From contig CP170191.1 in assembly GCA_042434945.1 (NCBI GenBank), positions 1,178,001 through 1,242,000 of the forward strand: a DNA stretch of 64,000 nt. The letters run 5' to 3'. The position numbers and the translations under genes were made by a program. The notes under the pieces are model-generated. The model was not told where the DNA came from and made no database searches. It saw only the letters and a list, made by a program, of their open reading frames with translations. This stretch comes from Escherichia hormaechei_A. GTDB lineage: Bacteria; Pseudomonadota; Gammaproteobacteria; Enterobacterales; Enterobacteriaceae. How positions within the stretch are numbered: the stretch's first letter is position 1; each line of letters opens with the position of its first letter. This document shows positions 21,224-29,806 of the stretch, one piece after another.

Positions 21224-22273
21224 ATGCCAGTGTTACACAACCGCGTTTCGAATGAGATGTTGAAAGCGCGTATGTTGGCCGAAACCGAACCGCGCACAAC
21301 GATCTCTTTCTATAAGTATTTCACCATTGATGATCCCCAGGCGACCCGCGATGCGCTTTACCAGGCTTTTACCGCCCTGAACGTGTTTGGTCGCGTCTAT
21401 CTGGCGCGTGAGGGGATTAACGCGCAGATCAGCGTGCCGGAAAGCAAGGTCAGCGCCTTCCGCGGCTTCCTTTACGGGTTTGATCCGGCGCTTAACGGCT
21501 TACGCCTGAACATTGCGCTGGATGATGACGGTAAATCATTCTGGGTGCTGCGCATGAAGGTGCGCGAGCGTATTGTGGCGGATGGCATTGACGATCCGAG
21601 CTTCAATGCCGCTAATGTGGGGGAGTACCTGAAGGCCGCTGAAGTGAACGCGATGCTCGACGATCCGGATGCGGTGTTCATTGATATGCGTAACCACTAT
21701 GAATATGAAGTGGGGCACTTCGAGAATGCGATGGAAATTCCTGCCGACACCTTCCGCGAGCAACTGCCAAAAGCCGTTGAGATGATGCAGGAGCATAAAG
21801 ACAAAAAGATCGTTATGTACTGCACCGGGGGGATCCGCTGTGAAAAAGCCAGCGCCTGGATGAAGCACAACGGGTTTAATAAAGTCTGGCACATTGAGGG
21901 TGGGATCATTGAGTATGCCCGTCGCGCCCGTGAGCAGGGTTTACCGGTGCGTTTTATCGGTAAGAACTTTGTGTTTGACGAGCGTATGGGCGAGCGAATT
22001 TCAGAGGACGTTATCGCGCACTGCCACCAGTGCGGTACGCCGTGCGATACGCATACCAACTGCAAAAACGACGGGTGTCATCTGCTGTTTATTCAGTGCC
22101 CTGCATGTGCCGAGAAGTTTAATGGCTGCTGTAGCGAGCTGTGCAGTGAAGAGAGTATCTTGCCTGAAGAAGAGCAACGTCGTCGCCGTGCCGGACGCGA
22201 GAACGGGAATAAGATCTTTAATAAATCCCGGGGCCGACTGAATACCAAACTGGGTATTCCGGACCCGGAGTAA
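21224..22273 (+). CDS. trhO: tRNA uridine(34) 5-hydroxylation protein TrhO (rhodanese)
   Basis: 349 residues: an N-terminal acylphosphatase-like domain (TTISFYKYF to FDPALNGLRLNIAL), a rhodanese domain with active-site loop YCTGGIRCEKASAW, and a C-terminal cysteine cluster (CHQCGTPCDTHTNCKNDGCHLLFIQCPACAEKFNGCC in pieces). TrhO (YceA) makes 5-hydroxyuridine at the wobble base of tRNAs with oxygen. ATG 21224 gives the E. coli length. The window also has another tRNA-related enzyme, rluC, but not in the same operon. Intact. Confidence 0.94.
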   Translation: MPVLHNRVSNEMLKARMLAETEPRTTISFYKYFTIDDPQATRDALYQAFTALNVFGRVYLAREGINAQISVPESKVSAFRGFLYGFDPALNGLRLNIALDDDGKSFWVLRMKVRERIVADGIDDPSFNAANVGEYLKAAEVNAMLDDPDAVFIDMRNHYEYEVGHFENAMEIPADTFREQLPKAVEMMQEHKDKKIVMYCTGGIRCEKASAWMKHNGFNKVWHIEGGIIEYARRAREQGLPVRFIGKNFVFDERMGERISEDVIAHCHQCGTPCDTHTNCKNDGCHLLFIQCPACAEKFNGCCSELCSEESILPEEEQRRRRAGRENGNKIFNKSRGRLNTKLGIPDPE

Positions 22274-22277
22274 AACA

Positions 22278-22314
22278 CTGCCCGGCGGCGCGAAAGCCTG
22301 CCGGGCCTGTTTTA
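22278..22314. terminator. Terminator between convergent trhO and yceI
   Basis: GCCCGGC and GCCGGGC pair around about 13 bases and are followed by CTGTTTTATGAC. The run overlaps the yceI stop. Confidence 0.65.
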
Positions 22315-22890
22315 TGACTTCTGCTGAACGCCTTCCACCGAAATAATCAACTCAACATCCTGCGATGCCGGGCCTAAATCCGTGGTGATATTAAAATCTT
22401 TTAGATGAATTTTGCCTGCGGCTTCAAATCCAGCACGTTTGCCACCCCACGGATCGTCGCCCTGTCCAATTAATTTGGCATCCAGTGTGACCGGTTTTGT
22501 TACGCCGTTCAGCGTCAGATTACCGGTAATAGCGAGCTTATCACCGTCTTTCTTCACCTCTGTCGACGCGAAAGTAGCTTGCGGGAATTTGCCCACGTTC
22601 AGAAATTCAGCGCTGCGCAGATGTTTATCACGCTCGGCGTGATTAGTGTCGACGCTGTTGGTATTAATGGTGACGTTCACTTTATCGGCAGCAGGGTTTT
22701 TCTCGTCGAAAGTAAATGTGCCATCGAAATCATTGAATGTGCCATATAACCAGCTGTAACCCAGATGCTGAATACGGAAATTGACAAAGGCATGCTGGCC
22801 CTCCTTATCAATTTTATAGTCAGCGGCAATGGCCGAACCGGTGGTAAATAGCAGCGAACCTAATGCGATACCCAACAGGCGTTTTTTCAT
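22312..22890 (-). CDS. yceI: YceI family periplasmic protein
   Basis: 192 residues: signal peptide ending GSAIA-ADYK, then a lipocalin-like barrel of the YceI family (DKEGQHAFVNFRIQHLGYSWLYGTF). In other bacteria YceI proteins bind polyisoprenoid lipids. E. coli YceI is induced by osmotic stress and high pH. It lies one base after the cytochrome b561 gene yceJ, so the two form an operon. Possibly they act together in a quinone or isoprenoid redox process (inference). Start 22890 follows GGAGC. Confidence 0.94.
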   Translation of the reverse strand: MKKRLLGIALGSLLFTTGSAIAADYKIDKEGQHAFVNFRIQHLGYSWLYGTFNDFDGTFTFDEKNPAADKVNVTINTNSVDTNHAERDKHLRSAEFLNVGKFPQATFASTEVKKDGDKLAITGNLTLNGVTKPVTLDAKLIGQGDDPWGGKRAGFEAAGKIHLKDFNITTDLGPASQDVELIISVEGVQQKS

Positions 22891-22891
22891 T

Positions 22892-23458
22892 TTATGCTCC
22901 AGAGTCAACTGACGAACGGCCAAGCATGCGCTTCAGCGTATCGTCTTTATCAATAAAGTGATGTTTCAGGGCCGCAAGGCCATGCAGGACAGACAGGATC
23001 ACCACGCTCCATGCCAGCCACAGATGAACCACACCTGCGGTGTCAGCCTGTGAACCGGCGTCAGCCAGCGTGGCTGGGATGTCAAAAAGCCCAAACACGC
23101 TGATCGGTTTACCGTCTGCGGTCGAAATGAGATAGCCGCTGATCAGAATGGCGAACAGCAGGGCATAGAGTGCGATATGTGCGCCAACAGCGCTTATGCG
23201 GGTAAGTCGGCCATGGCTTTTGGGCGCTGGAGGGGGCGGAGAGATATGTCGCCAGATCACGCGAAAAACCAGACCCATCATCAGCAGAACCCCAATGCTT
23301 TTGTGCAATTCGGGGGCCTGATGATACCAACCGTCATAATAGCTTAATGTAACCATCCAGAGGCCGAGACCAAACATGGCATAGACGGCAAGTGCAAATA
23401 GCCAGTGTAAACACATGGATATTATTCCGTAGCGACGGGAGGTGTTACGCCATTGCAT
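22892..23458 (-). CDS. yceJ: Cytochrome b561-family protein YceJ
   Basis: 188 residues with four transmembrane helices and the di-haem b561 histidines: one in SMCLHWLFAL, one in PELHKSIGVLL, one in HLWLAWSVV and one in LSVLHGLAALKHHF. It is an inner-membrane electron carrier, probably between quinol and a periplasmic partner. Start 23458 (MQWRNTSRRYG) is preferred over the upstream in-frame Met because GGAAA lies at the right distance. Operon with yceI. Upstream, 23490-23690 is very AT-rich and has no gene. Confidence 0.92.
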   Translation of the reverse strand: MQWRNTSRRYGIISMCLHWLFALAVYAMFGLGLWMVTLSYYDGWYHQAPELHKSIGVLLMMGLVFRVIWRHISPPPPAPKSHGRLTRISAVGAHIALYALLFAILISGYLISTADGKPISVFGLFDIPATLADAGSQADTAGVVHLWLAWSVVILSVLHGLAALKHHFIDKDDTLKRMLGRSSVDSGA

Positions 23459-23684
23459 ATGAATTTCCGTTCTCAAATGACTGAGCAATAAAAATGGACG
23501 GGTTAAATAAATAATGCAACAGAAAAAAATGAATAATGTTTTTTATTTAATTTATTTCAGCGAATTTGAATATGTTTCCGCAATGTATTTCAATCGCTTC
23601 GTTCAATAAATTTGAGGTGACGTTTTTTAAAAAATATAAGTTAAATAAATTTAAAGGAGTGTCAATAAACGTCAGCGAGAATTT

Positions 23685-23798
23685 TCAGAAGAATACAATA
23701 TAGATAACGTCAATGATCGCCAGCAGCGACCAAAGAACAATGTAGAGCATAAAATGCTCGCGGATGTTATTGATAAGGTAATTCACCAGTCTGCGCAT
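23685..23798 (-). CDS. yceO: Small membrane protein YceO
   Basis: A 37-residue frame, MRRLVNYLINNIREHFMLYIVLWSLLAIIDVIYIVFF in pieces, that matches the C-terminal part of the 46-residue E. coli YceO. It has one strongly hydrophobic helix ending in aromatic residues. Another Met directly upstream (23801) is possible; AGAGGC lies just before. E. coli YceO has been linked to biofilm formation only by mutant screens. It lies between yceJ and solA on the same strand, as in E. coli. Confidence 0.75.
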   Translation of the reverse strand: MRRLVNYLINNIREHFMLYIVLWSLLAIIDVIYIVFF

Positions 23799-23815
23799 CA
23801 TGCCTCTATCGCTAA

Positions 23816-23841
23816 ACAGGCCCCGGTTATTCGGAGCCTGT
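23816..23841 (-). terminator. Probable solA terminator
   Basis: Minus-strand stem CAGGCTCCG, loop AATAAC, CGGGGCCTG with one mismatch, followed by TTTAG, 8 bp after the solA stop. Confidence 0.5.
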
Positions 23842-23848
23842 AGAAGTA

Positions 23849-24967
23849 TTATCGATCAAAGCGCGAGAGCGCGAAGGGCTTGAGATCAAACGAAGGCGCG
23901 ATCCCCTGCGCAAACTGGGCGGCGATTTCACCTAACACAGAGGCAAATTTAAACCCGTGACCGCTGAGCCCGGTTACGAGCAGGGTGTTATCGTGTCCCG
24001 GCAGGGTGTCGATGATAAAGTCTTCATCCGGAGTGTTGTCATAGGTGCACGCTGCGCCGTAAAGCAACCCGCCTACGCCCGGCAGGATATTACGCAGGAA
24101 CGTGAAGGCTTCGGAACCATCCTGCGGATAAGCGCCGTACGGCTTGCGTTCTTCCGCAGAGGAAATTACCTGCCCGCCGTTATGTTTGCCAATCTTGAGC
24201 GCGTCTTTTTCCAAGGGAAAACCGTAGAACTGGTCGCCATTGGGTAGCTCGCCTGTAAACGCCGGGAATTTGTTCTGACTGCTGTAACGCCCGTCAGACT
24301 GGAACCAGGAGAAGACTTTTCGCACCGGCTGGATGGGCAGGTCCGGCAGCAGTTTCGTCACCCACGTTCCCGCACTCACCAGCAGACGCGTGGCGGTATA
24401 TTCACCTTCAGAGGTGGTGACGGTTGAACCCTCTGCATGGTGGGTGATGCCCGTGACCGGACAGTTGAACAACTGCGCGCAGCCCGCTTTGGCGGCGAGA
24501 TCAATCCAGGTCTTAATGGCCGTTTCGCTGTGCAGTACCCCGGAATTGGCTTCAAACAATCCAATGTAGTCTTCAGGAACAGAAATTTCCGGCCAGCGCG
24601 CCATGATGCCGTTTGCATCCAGACGCTCGACGTCCAGGCGGTAGGCTTTCGCGCTCTCCTCGACGGTCGCCAGAAACGTGGAGCTGGCTGGCCCCAGGTT
24701 AACGACCCCGGTGCGCTCAAAAATGCGATCTTCGGTGAGGGCGGCCAGCTCATCCCACAGCGTCTGAGCCCGAAGCACCAGCGGTACATAACGTTCACCT
24801 TCACCGTAAGCGTGACGGATCAGACGGGTATCGCCGTGATGGCTTCCTTCAGAGTGGGGGGGAAGGTGGGCGTCAATCATCAGCACTTTCAGACCCGCCT
24901 GCGTGGCGTAATAACCGGCGGCAGATCCTACGGAGCCGCTTCCGATAATGATTAAATCGTATTTCAT
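23849..24967 (-). CDS. solA: N-methyl-L-tryptophan oxidase
   Basis: 372 residues, the length of E. coli SolA, a monomeric sarcosine-oxidase-family flavoenzyme that oxidatively demethylates N-methyltryptophan. The dinucleotide motif is IIIGSGSVGSAAGYYA at the N-terminus. The FAD-contact stretch SEGSHHGDTRLIRHAYGEG is near 40-58. Cys in GAACTYDNTPDEDF near 308 is the covalent 8a-S-cysteinyl FAD site. GLSGHGFKFA completes the FAD domain. Monocistronic, ends at a weak terminator. Enterobacter-like divergence, no defects. Confidence 0.95.
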   Translation of the reverse strand: MKYDLIIIGSGSVGSAAGYYATQAGLKVLMIDAHLPPHSEGSHHGDTRLIRHAYGEGERYVPLVLRAQTLWDELAALTEDRIFERTGVVNLGPASSTFLATVEESAKAYRLDVERLDANGIMARWPEISVPEDYIGLFEANSGVLHSETAIKTWIDLAAKAGCAQLFNCPVTGITHHAEGSTVTTSEGEYTATRLLVSAGTWVTKLLPDLPIQPVRKVFSWFQSDGRYSSQNKFPAFTGELPNGDQFYGFPLEKDALKIGKHNGGQVISSAEERKPYGAYPQDGSEAFTFLRNILPGVGGLLYGAACTYDNTPDEDFIIDTLPGHDNTLLVTGLSGHGFKFASVLGEIAAQFAQGIAPSFDLKPFALSRFDR

Positions 24968-25039
24968 AGGCTTCTCTTTACTAACGCTTTGTTAGCAGAG
25001 TAATTAACTAAGTGGGCTTATACAAGAGCGAAATAAATA

Positions 25040-25058
25040 AGGCACCGCGAGGGTGCCT
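25040..25058 (-). terminator. bssS terminator
   Basis: Minus-strand AGGCACC, loop, GGTGCCT followed by TATTTATTT, 22 bp after the bssS stop. Confidence 0.7.
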
Positions 25059-25081
25059 GTTGAGTGAAAAGGGGCATAAGG

Positions 25082-25336
25082 TCAATGCCGTTTATACTCA
25101 TTTTCCTGATAGTCGCCAGATTCTATTTTTGCGATGCCTGCTTCTAAAATAGAGATAAACTGACGGGCGACGTCTGTTGTAAGCCACAGCGTCTGTCCAA
25201 CTTCCGCTTCATCACGGTTTTGCTGATTTGGGGTCTGGTAGTGCAAACGCAGCATCAGCGCATCGTAGCTATCTACGGTGCTGATATCCCAGCCAACAAG
25301 CGGATGGGTCTGGATGACTTCACTATTCTTTTCCAT
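25082..25336 (-). CDS. bssS: Biofilm regulator BssS
   Basis: 84 residues matching BssS: MEKNSEVIQTHPLVGWDISTVDSYDALMLRLHYQTPN at the N-terminus and LWLTTDVARQFISILEAGIAKIESGDY near the end. BssS is a small cytoplasmic protein that lowers biofilm formation in E. coli, linked to indole and autoinducer-2 signalling. Differences are confined to the QNRDEAEVGQ linker and the last residues. Single gene with its own terminator. AAGGGGG upstream of the ATG is a strong ribosome site. Confidence 0.93.
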   Translation of the reverse strand: MEKNSEVIQTHPLVGWDISTVDSYDALMLRLHYQTPNQQNRDEAEVGQTLWLTTDVARQFISILEAGIAKIESGDYQENEYKRH

Positions 25337-25561
25337 TATAACCCCCTTAATGCGTGTTAGAAGACAACGACTTTGAGGTTCAATGCATGTTTTTCTGAAA
25401 GCAATTTCAGTATATCAATTAATAAGGGTTCAGAAGGAAAAAATAAACGGGTAGCAACACATTTTTATGCTTTTTAGGATTGTTCGAACAATAAAACGCC
25501 ATCTTGTTCACGATTTTCTAAGAAGATGCTGAAATATTTTGAACTTTCAGGAGACGAAACG

Positions 25562-25591
25562 AAAAAAAGCCGGGGCGACCCGGCAAAAAAA
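25562..25591. terminator. dinI terminator
   Basis: GCCGGG GCGA CCCGGC flanked by A7 on the left and A6 on the right, so it works on the minus strand for dinI (T run after the stem). Confidence 0.8.
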
Positions 25592-25610
25592 CACAATGAG
25601 GGAGCAAATT

Positions 25611-25856
25611 TTAATCAGTGATGAACCAGTCGTCGGCGCTTTCCCATGTTTCCTGCAAAATTTCGCTGATGCGTTCTTTGTCTTCTTTCGCGCCGCCGAT
25701 GACGGAAAGATGGTTTGCTGTCGCATAACGTACCGTTACGGCGCCATCGTTTTCTGGAAAAGTGCTGTTAATACGTCGGGATAGTTCACCCGCCAGAGCG
25801 TCGAGTGCGCCAGCAGGCAGGACGGTGGATTTGGCTATGGTGACTTCGATACGCAT
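25611..25856 (-). CDS. dinI: DNA damage-inducible protein I
   Basis: 81 residues from ATG 25856: MRIEVTIAKSTVLPAGALDALAGELSRRI to the acidic C-terminal helix ERISEILQETWESADDWFITD, which mimics DNA and binds RecA. DinI modulates RecA filaments and thereby SOS induction and UmuD cleavage. A near-consensus LexA box lies 20 bp upstream. Longer upstream frames are leader sequence. Single gene between bssS and pyrC as in E. coli. Confidence 0.95.
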   Translation of the reverse strand: MRIEVTIAKSTVLPAGALDALAGELSRRINSTFPENDGAVTVRYATANHLSVIGGAKEDKERISEILQETWESADDWFITD

Positions 25857-25875
25857 AAATGCCCCCTGTGTAATA

Positions 25876-25895
25876 TACTGTTTATTTATACAGTT
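25876..25895 (-). promoter_or_regulatory. LexA box of dinI
   Basis: TACTGTTTATTTATACAGTT has the invariant CTG-N10-CAG with an AT-rich centre, immediately upstream of dinI, so dinI is under SOS control. Confidence 0.88.
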
Positions 25896-25930
25896 ATATT
25901 GTCGCTTTGACAACAGGAGGCGCGATTTTT

Positions 25931-26977
25931 TTAGCGTTTTACCGTCCAGTTTACGGTTTCACCGGCCAGGAAGGGGATCAGCGTATCGTCGGTGAGCGCA
26001 ATCGACGCTTCAACCTGGCTTTCTTTGCGCTCCAGCTCAATGAACGTGTCATTAACCGGCAGACCGTAGAAACGCGGGCCGTTAAGGGAGCAGAAGGCTT
26101 CGAAATGGTCTAACGCATTCATCTCTTCAAACACGGTTGCGTAACTTGCCAGGGCGGTCGGGGCGTTAAAACAGCCTGCACAGCCGCAGCTCGCCTCTTT
26201 ACGGTGACGGGCATGCGGGGCGGAATCCGTGCCGAGGAACGCGCGCGGGAAGCCGCTGGCGACCAGCTCACGTAGCGCCTGCTGGTGGATGTTGCGCTTG
26301 AGGATCGGCAGACAATACAGATGTGGGCGAACGCCGCCCACCAGCATGTGGTTACGGTTAAACATCAGGTGCTGCGGGGTGATGGTGGCGGCAATCAGCT
26401 CGTTTCCATCCCGGACATACTCTGCGGCATCTTTAGTCGTAATGTGTTCAAACACCACTTTCAGCCCCGGAAGACGCTGGCGCAGCGGCTCCATGACCGT
26501 TTCGATAAAACGTGCTTCGCGATCGAAAATATCAATGTCAGCGTGGGTCACTTCCCCGTGCACCAGCAGCGGCATGCCCAGTTTTTGCATACGCTCCAGA
26601 ACAGGCATGATGGCATCAATACTGGTCACCCCATGGCTGGAGTTGGTGGTGGCATTCGCCGGGTAGAGCTTCGCGGCGGTGAATACACCTTCGTTAAACC
26701 CGCGCTCAACTTCATTCGGATCCAGCGAGTCCGTCAGGTAGCAGGTCATCAATGGGGTAAAATCGTGTCCGGCCGGAACGGCGTCAAGGATACGCTGGCG
26801 ATAGGCAATCGCGGCCTCGACGGTAGTGACTGGCGGAACCAGGTTAGGCATTACAATCGCACGTCCATAAATTTCGCTGGTATACGGCACGACGGTTTTC
26901 AGCATGTCGCCATCACGAAGATGGATATGCCAGTCGTCTGGGCGGCGGATTTTGAGAACCTGGGATTGTACAGTCAT
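25931..26977 (-). CDS. pyrC: Dihydroorotase
   Basis: 348 residues, the class II dihydroorotase of pyrimidine synthesis, which cyclises carbamoyl aspartate. Zinc ligands: DWHIHLRDGD (HxH) near 17-19, the carboxylated Lys in FTAAKLYPANATT near 103, His in LVHGEV near 140, His in FEHITT near 178, and Asp in LGTDSAPHARH near 251. ATG 26977 (MTVQSQVLKIRRPDD) matches the E. coli start; earlier Met codons lie in the leader. A PurR box lies about 65 bp upstream. In E. coli the leader also controls translation by start-site switching. Confidence 0.96.
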   Translation of the reverse strand: MTVQSQVLKIRRPDDWHIHLRDGDMLKTVVPYTSEIYGRAIVMPNLVPPVTTVEAAIAYRQRILDAVPAGHDFTPLMTCYLTDSLDPNEVERGFNEGVFTAAKLYPANATTNSSHGVTSIDAIMPVLERMQKLGMPLLVHGEVTHADIDIFDREARFIETVMEPLRQRLPGLKVVFEHITTKDAAEYVRDGNELIAATITPQHLMFNRNHMLVGGVRPHLYCLPILKRNIHQQALRELVASGFPRAFLGTDSAPHARHRKEASCGCAGCFNAPTALASYATVFEEMNALDHFEAFCSLNGPRFYGLPVNDTFIELERKESQVEASIALTDDTLIPFLAGETVNWTVKR

Positions 26978-27040
26978 GGAAGCTCCGGCTTGAAAGAGAT
27001 CAGTCATAAGAGGGCTGTTTTTGCCGGACACAAATCATAA

Positions 27041-27056
27041 GCGGAAACGTTTTCGT
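27041..27056 (-). promoter_or_regulatory. PurR operator of pyrC
   Basis: GCGGAAACGTTTTCGT fits the PurR palindrome ACGCAAACGTTTGCGT with its central AAACGTTT. E. coli pyrC has a PurR site at the same place. Confidence 0.75.
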
Positions 27057-27073
27057 TTGCACACTATTCCGTT

Positions 27074-27100
27074 AAAAAAAACGGGCGCCTGAGCGCCCGG
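27074..27100 (-). terminator. yceB terminator
   Basis: Minus-strand CGGGCGC, loop TCAG, GCGCCCG followed by eight T. Confidence 0.8.
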
Positions 27101-27105
27101 AGTGT

Positions 27106-27666
27106 TTAGTCGGTGAAAGGGATGATGATTTCACCCGGTTTCACCTCTATCCCTTTGGCATATTTTTTCGCCAGAGATTCGCCTTTGCTCTTGTCTTCGC
27201 TCAGAACATAGGCAGGCTGTTGGTTAAAGTAGTTCTGCAACGACTGGTTGAGATACGGCATCAGCGTTTGCAGCACCGGTTTCATTTTTTCCGGCGTCAC
27301 AACTGCATCGACGATTTCCATCTCTTGCAGGAAAATGGCCCCTTTCTCTTTATTGAAGACCGGCAGCGCCTTGAGCTTCAGCTTGATATCCGCTTTCTGA
27401 TTGCCGAAGAGCGAGGTCATATCGAGGCTGGCATCGCCGGAAAGGGTGACTTTGTTAGGCTCCTCGCGCCCAATCTGGCTGGCGAGATTCGTCAGGACGA
27501 TATGCGCATCCGCAAGGCCGGGCACGCCGATATCTTTTGAAAAGTTATTATGTTTTTCCAGCGCCTGATTAATTTCCTGCTCACTGACGGTGTACTGCGT
27601 AAGCTGGTTACATCCCACCAGCAGACCACTGACAATTAACGCAGCGGCAATAACGATCTTTTTCAT
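27106..27666 (-). CDS. yceB: YceB family lipoprotein
   Basis: 186 residues: signal peptide with lipobox GLLVGC-NQ at 16-21, then a DUF1439 domain (SEQEINQALEKHNNFSKDIGVPGLADAHIVL) and a conserved end GIEVKPGEIIIPFTD. It is a predicted outer-membrane lipoprotein of unknown role with a lipid-binding-type fold. ATG 27666 is chosen because it begins the signal peptide. In E. coli grxB is next upstream; here mdtH follows after 99 bp. Confidence 0.93.
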   Translation of the reverse strand: MKKIVIAAALIVSGLLVGCNQLTQYTVSEQEINQALEKHNNFSKDIGVPGLADAHIVLTNLASQIGREEPNKVTLSGDASLDMTSLFGNQKADIKLKLKALPVFNKEKGAIFLQEMEIVDAVVTPEKMKPVLQTLMPYLNQSLQNYFNQQPAYVLSEDKSKGESLAKKYAKGIEVKPGEIIIPFTD

Positions 27667-27765
27667 GGCGTTCCTCAACATAAAATCGGCGCATCTGTCC
27701 TGATACGCCAGTATGTCAGGGTGATCCAACAGAAACCAGCAGAAAAAACTGATAGTGAAAGAGGG

Positions 27766-28978
27766 TCAGGCGCCAGGCTCCAGCATCCCGCGGGTGCTGC
27801 GTTTATCACTGAACTGCCACCAGAGGGCAATCAGCGTCATAAAGCCGACCATGCCGAGCATGACCCACGGCAGCTCCGGCTGATGGAGCGCTTTTCCGGC
27901 ATCAAACAGCCAGCCGCCACCGGTGTAACCCAGTGCGCCACCAAGTGCCAGCCCGAGACGGCTGAAGCCCATGTAGCTGCCGCGGGCCCGGGCGTCGGCA
28001 AGTGACGCGCTCAGCGTTTCACGGGCTGGCTCGGCAATGATTGAACCAATATAGAAGGTGCAGATGAGCATAAACAGTTGCTGAAGCGAACTCACCAGAC
28101 CGATGGGCATCATGCTCAGCGTCATCAGCAATAGCCCGGCCATCAGACGGTGCTCAAGCCGGAAACGGCGCTCGCTCCAGCGGGCAATCGGATAGAGCAG
28201 CGTCAGAGAGAGGCAGGCCTCAATGGCATACATCCATTTCACCGCTGCCGGCGTGCCGGCAATATCGTTAACCATAATGGGCAGCATCAGCATGACCTGC
28301 ACGGCGAGCATGTAGTAGCCGGTCAGGGTTAACACATAGGTGACGAAGCGTTTATCGCTCAGCACGCGGTCAAGCCCTTCCCGCACAGGCGCCTTCACCG
28401 TCGACAGCTTCCACGCGGGCAGAAACAGACCGTTAAACAGCGCGCAGAGAATAAACAACACCGCGCCGGTGGCGCAGACCAGGCGGAAATCGTATTGCAG
28501 CAGCCAGCTTCCCAGCAGGGCGCCCACCACCGCGCCAGCGCTGTCCTGCATCATCAAAATGGAGAAGAAGCGCCCCCGGTGTTGCGGACGGATAAGCTTA
28601 ACCACCAGCGCGGTACGCGGTGGGTCGAAAAGGGTGCCGCCAATCCCGGAAAGGAAACAGGAGAACCACAGCAGCCAGGGTTCATGAGCGATTGCCATGG
28701 TGGCGAATCCCGCCGCACGTAACAGCATGCCGGTGACGATCATCGGTTTGGCACCAAAGCGGTCGGCAATTGCGCCGCCGAAAAATACCCAGACCTTGCT
28801 GAATAAATTGGCGTAGACCGAGAGCAATACCGACCATGACGGCGGCCCAGCCCATTTGATCAACGAAGCGGATAGAGATCAGCGGGAAGACAAACAAAGA
28901 ACCCCAGCACGACCAGCATATTTTCGATGAGCAGGAAAATATTTACCCAGGTTCCTCGCCTGGCGACACGCGGGACAT
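27766..28978 (-). pseudogene. mdtH: mdtH, MFS multidrug transporter, N-terminus frameshifted
   Basis: MdtH is a 402-residue efflux protein linked to quinolone tolerance. From residue ~68 (FGGAIADRFGAKPMIVTG) to the stop the frame is open. Before it, MSRV..., then ARNLGKYF, ENMLVVLGF and FPLISIRFVDQMGWAAVMVGI appear in successive frames. Extra bases near 28966, 28942, 28895 and 28771 account for +4, exactly 1213 versus 1209 nt. The broken part looks like E. coli; the rest is a diverged allele. Either the sequence has errors or the gene is dead. Divergent from rimJ. Confidence 0.85.
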
Positions 28979-29212
28979 TTCCCCTCCCGGGAAATAAAAG
29001 ATGAGCACTTTCTATTCTGCATTGCCGCTAAGACTTTTCCCATCACTTCGGGGACAATATTTTTTTTCAAAACGTCGCTTTGATAGAGAGTTTTTATCAA
29101 ATATGTGAATAATGCAGAAAATGGCATTTTGGGACTTTTCACAGGGTCTGGTTGCGCAGGTATAGTAATACTTACAGCGTATTAAAGACGTTACGGAAGG
29201 AGTAGGTATAGA

Positions 29213-29797
29213 ATGTTTGGCTATCGCAGTAACGTGCCAAAAGTGCGCTTAACCACAGACCGACTGGTCGTGCGTCTGGTGCATGATCGTGATGCCTGGC
29301 GTCTTGCGGATTATTACGCAGAGAATCGCCATTTCCTCAAGCCCTGGGAGCCAGTGCGCGACGAAAGCCACTGTTATCCATCAGGCTGGCAGGCCAGGCT
29401 GGGGATGATTAACGAATTTCATAAACAAGGTTCAGCTTTCTACTTTGGCTTATTCGACCCGGACGAAAAAGAGATTATTGGCGTTGCCAATTTTTCCAAT
29501 GTTGTTCGTGGCTCTTTTCATGCCTGCTATCTCGGTTATTCGATTGGGCAAAAATGGCAGGGCAAAGGACTCATGTTTGAAGCCCTGACCGCAGCCATTC
29601 GTTATATGCAGCGCACCCAACATATTCATCGCATTATGGCTAATTATATGCCGCACAATAAACGCAGCGGTGATTTACTGGCGCGACTGGGTTTTGAAAA
29701 AGAAGGCTATGCGAAAGACTATCTGTTGATTGACGGCGAGTGGCGGGACCATGTGCTCACCGCGCTCACCACCCAGGAGTGGACCGCGGGTCGTTAA
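29213..29797 (+). CDS. rimJ: Ribosomal protein S5 N-alpha-acetyltransferase
   Basis: 194 residues, a GNAT-family enzyme that acetylates the N-terminus of ribosomal protein S5. The acetyl-CoA motif is LGYSIGQKWQGKGLMFEALTAAI near 105-127 and the motif B region is NKRSGDLLARLGFEKEGYAKDYLLIDG. The first 175 residues look like E. coli, but the end EWRDHVLTALTTQEWTAGR differs (E. coli TTPDWTPGR), so a mosaic junction lies near 29730-29770. yceH and mviM follow at 9 and 2 bp, one operon. Confidence 0.95.
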   Translation: MFGYRSNVPKVRLTTDRLVVRLVHDRDAWRLADYYAENRHFLKPWEPVRDESHCYPSGWQARLGMINEFHKQGSAFYFGLFDPDEKEIIGVANFSNVVRGSFHACYLGYSIGQKWQGKGLMFEALTAAIRYMQRTQHIHRIMANYMPHNKRSGDLLARLGFEKEGYAKDYLLIDGEWRDHVLTALTTQEWTAGR

Positions 29798-29806
29798 GGA
29801 GAAAAA

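Noticed and set aside
25778..25995. Apparent extra upstream coding for dinI and pyrC on longer frames
   Set aside because: The family starts (25856, 26977) have better context and leave the LexA and PurR sites outside the genes.
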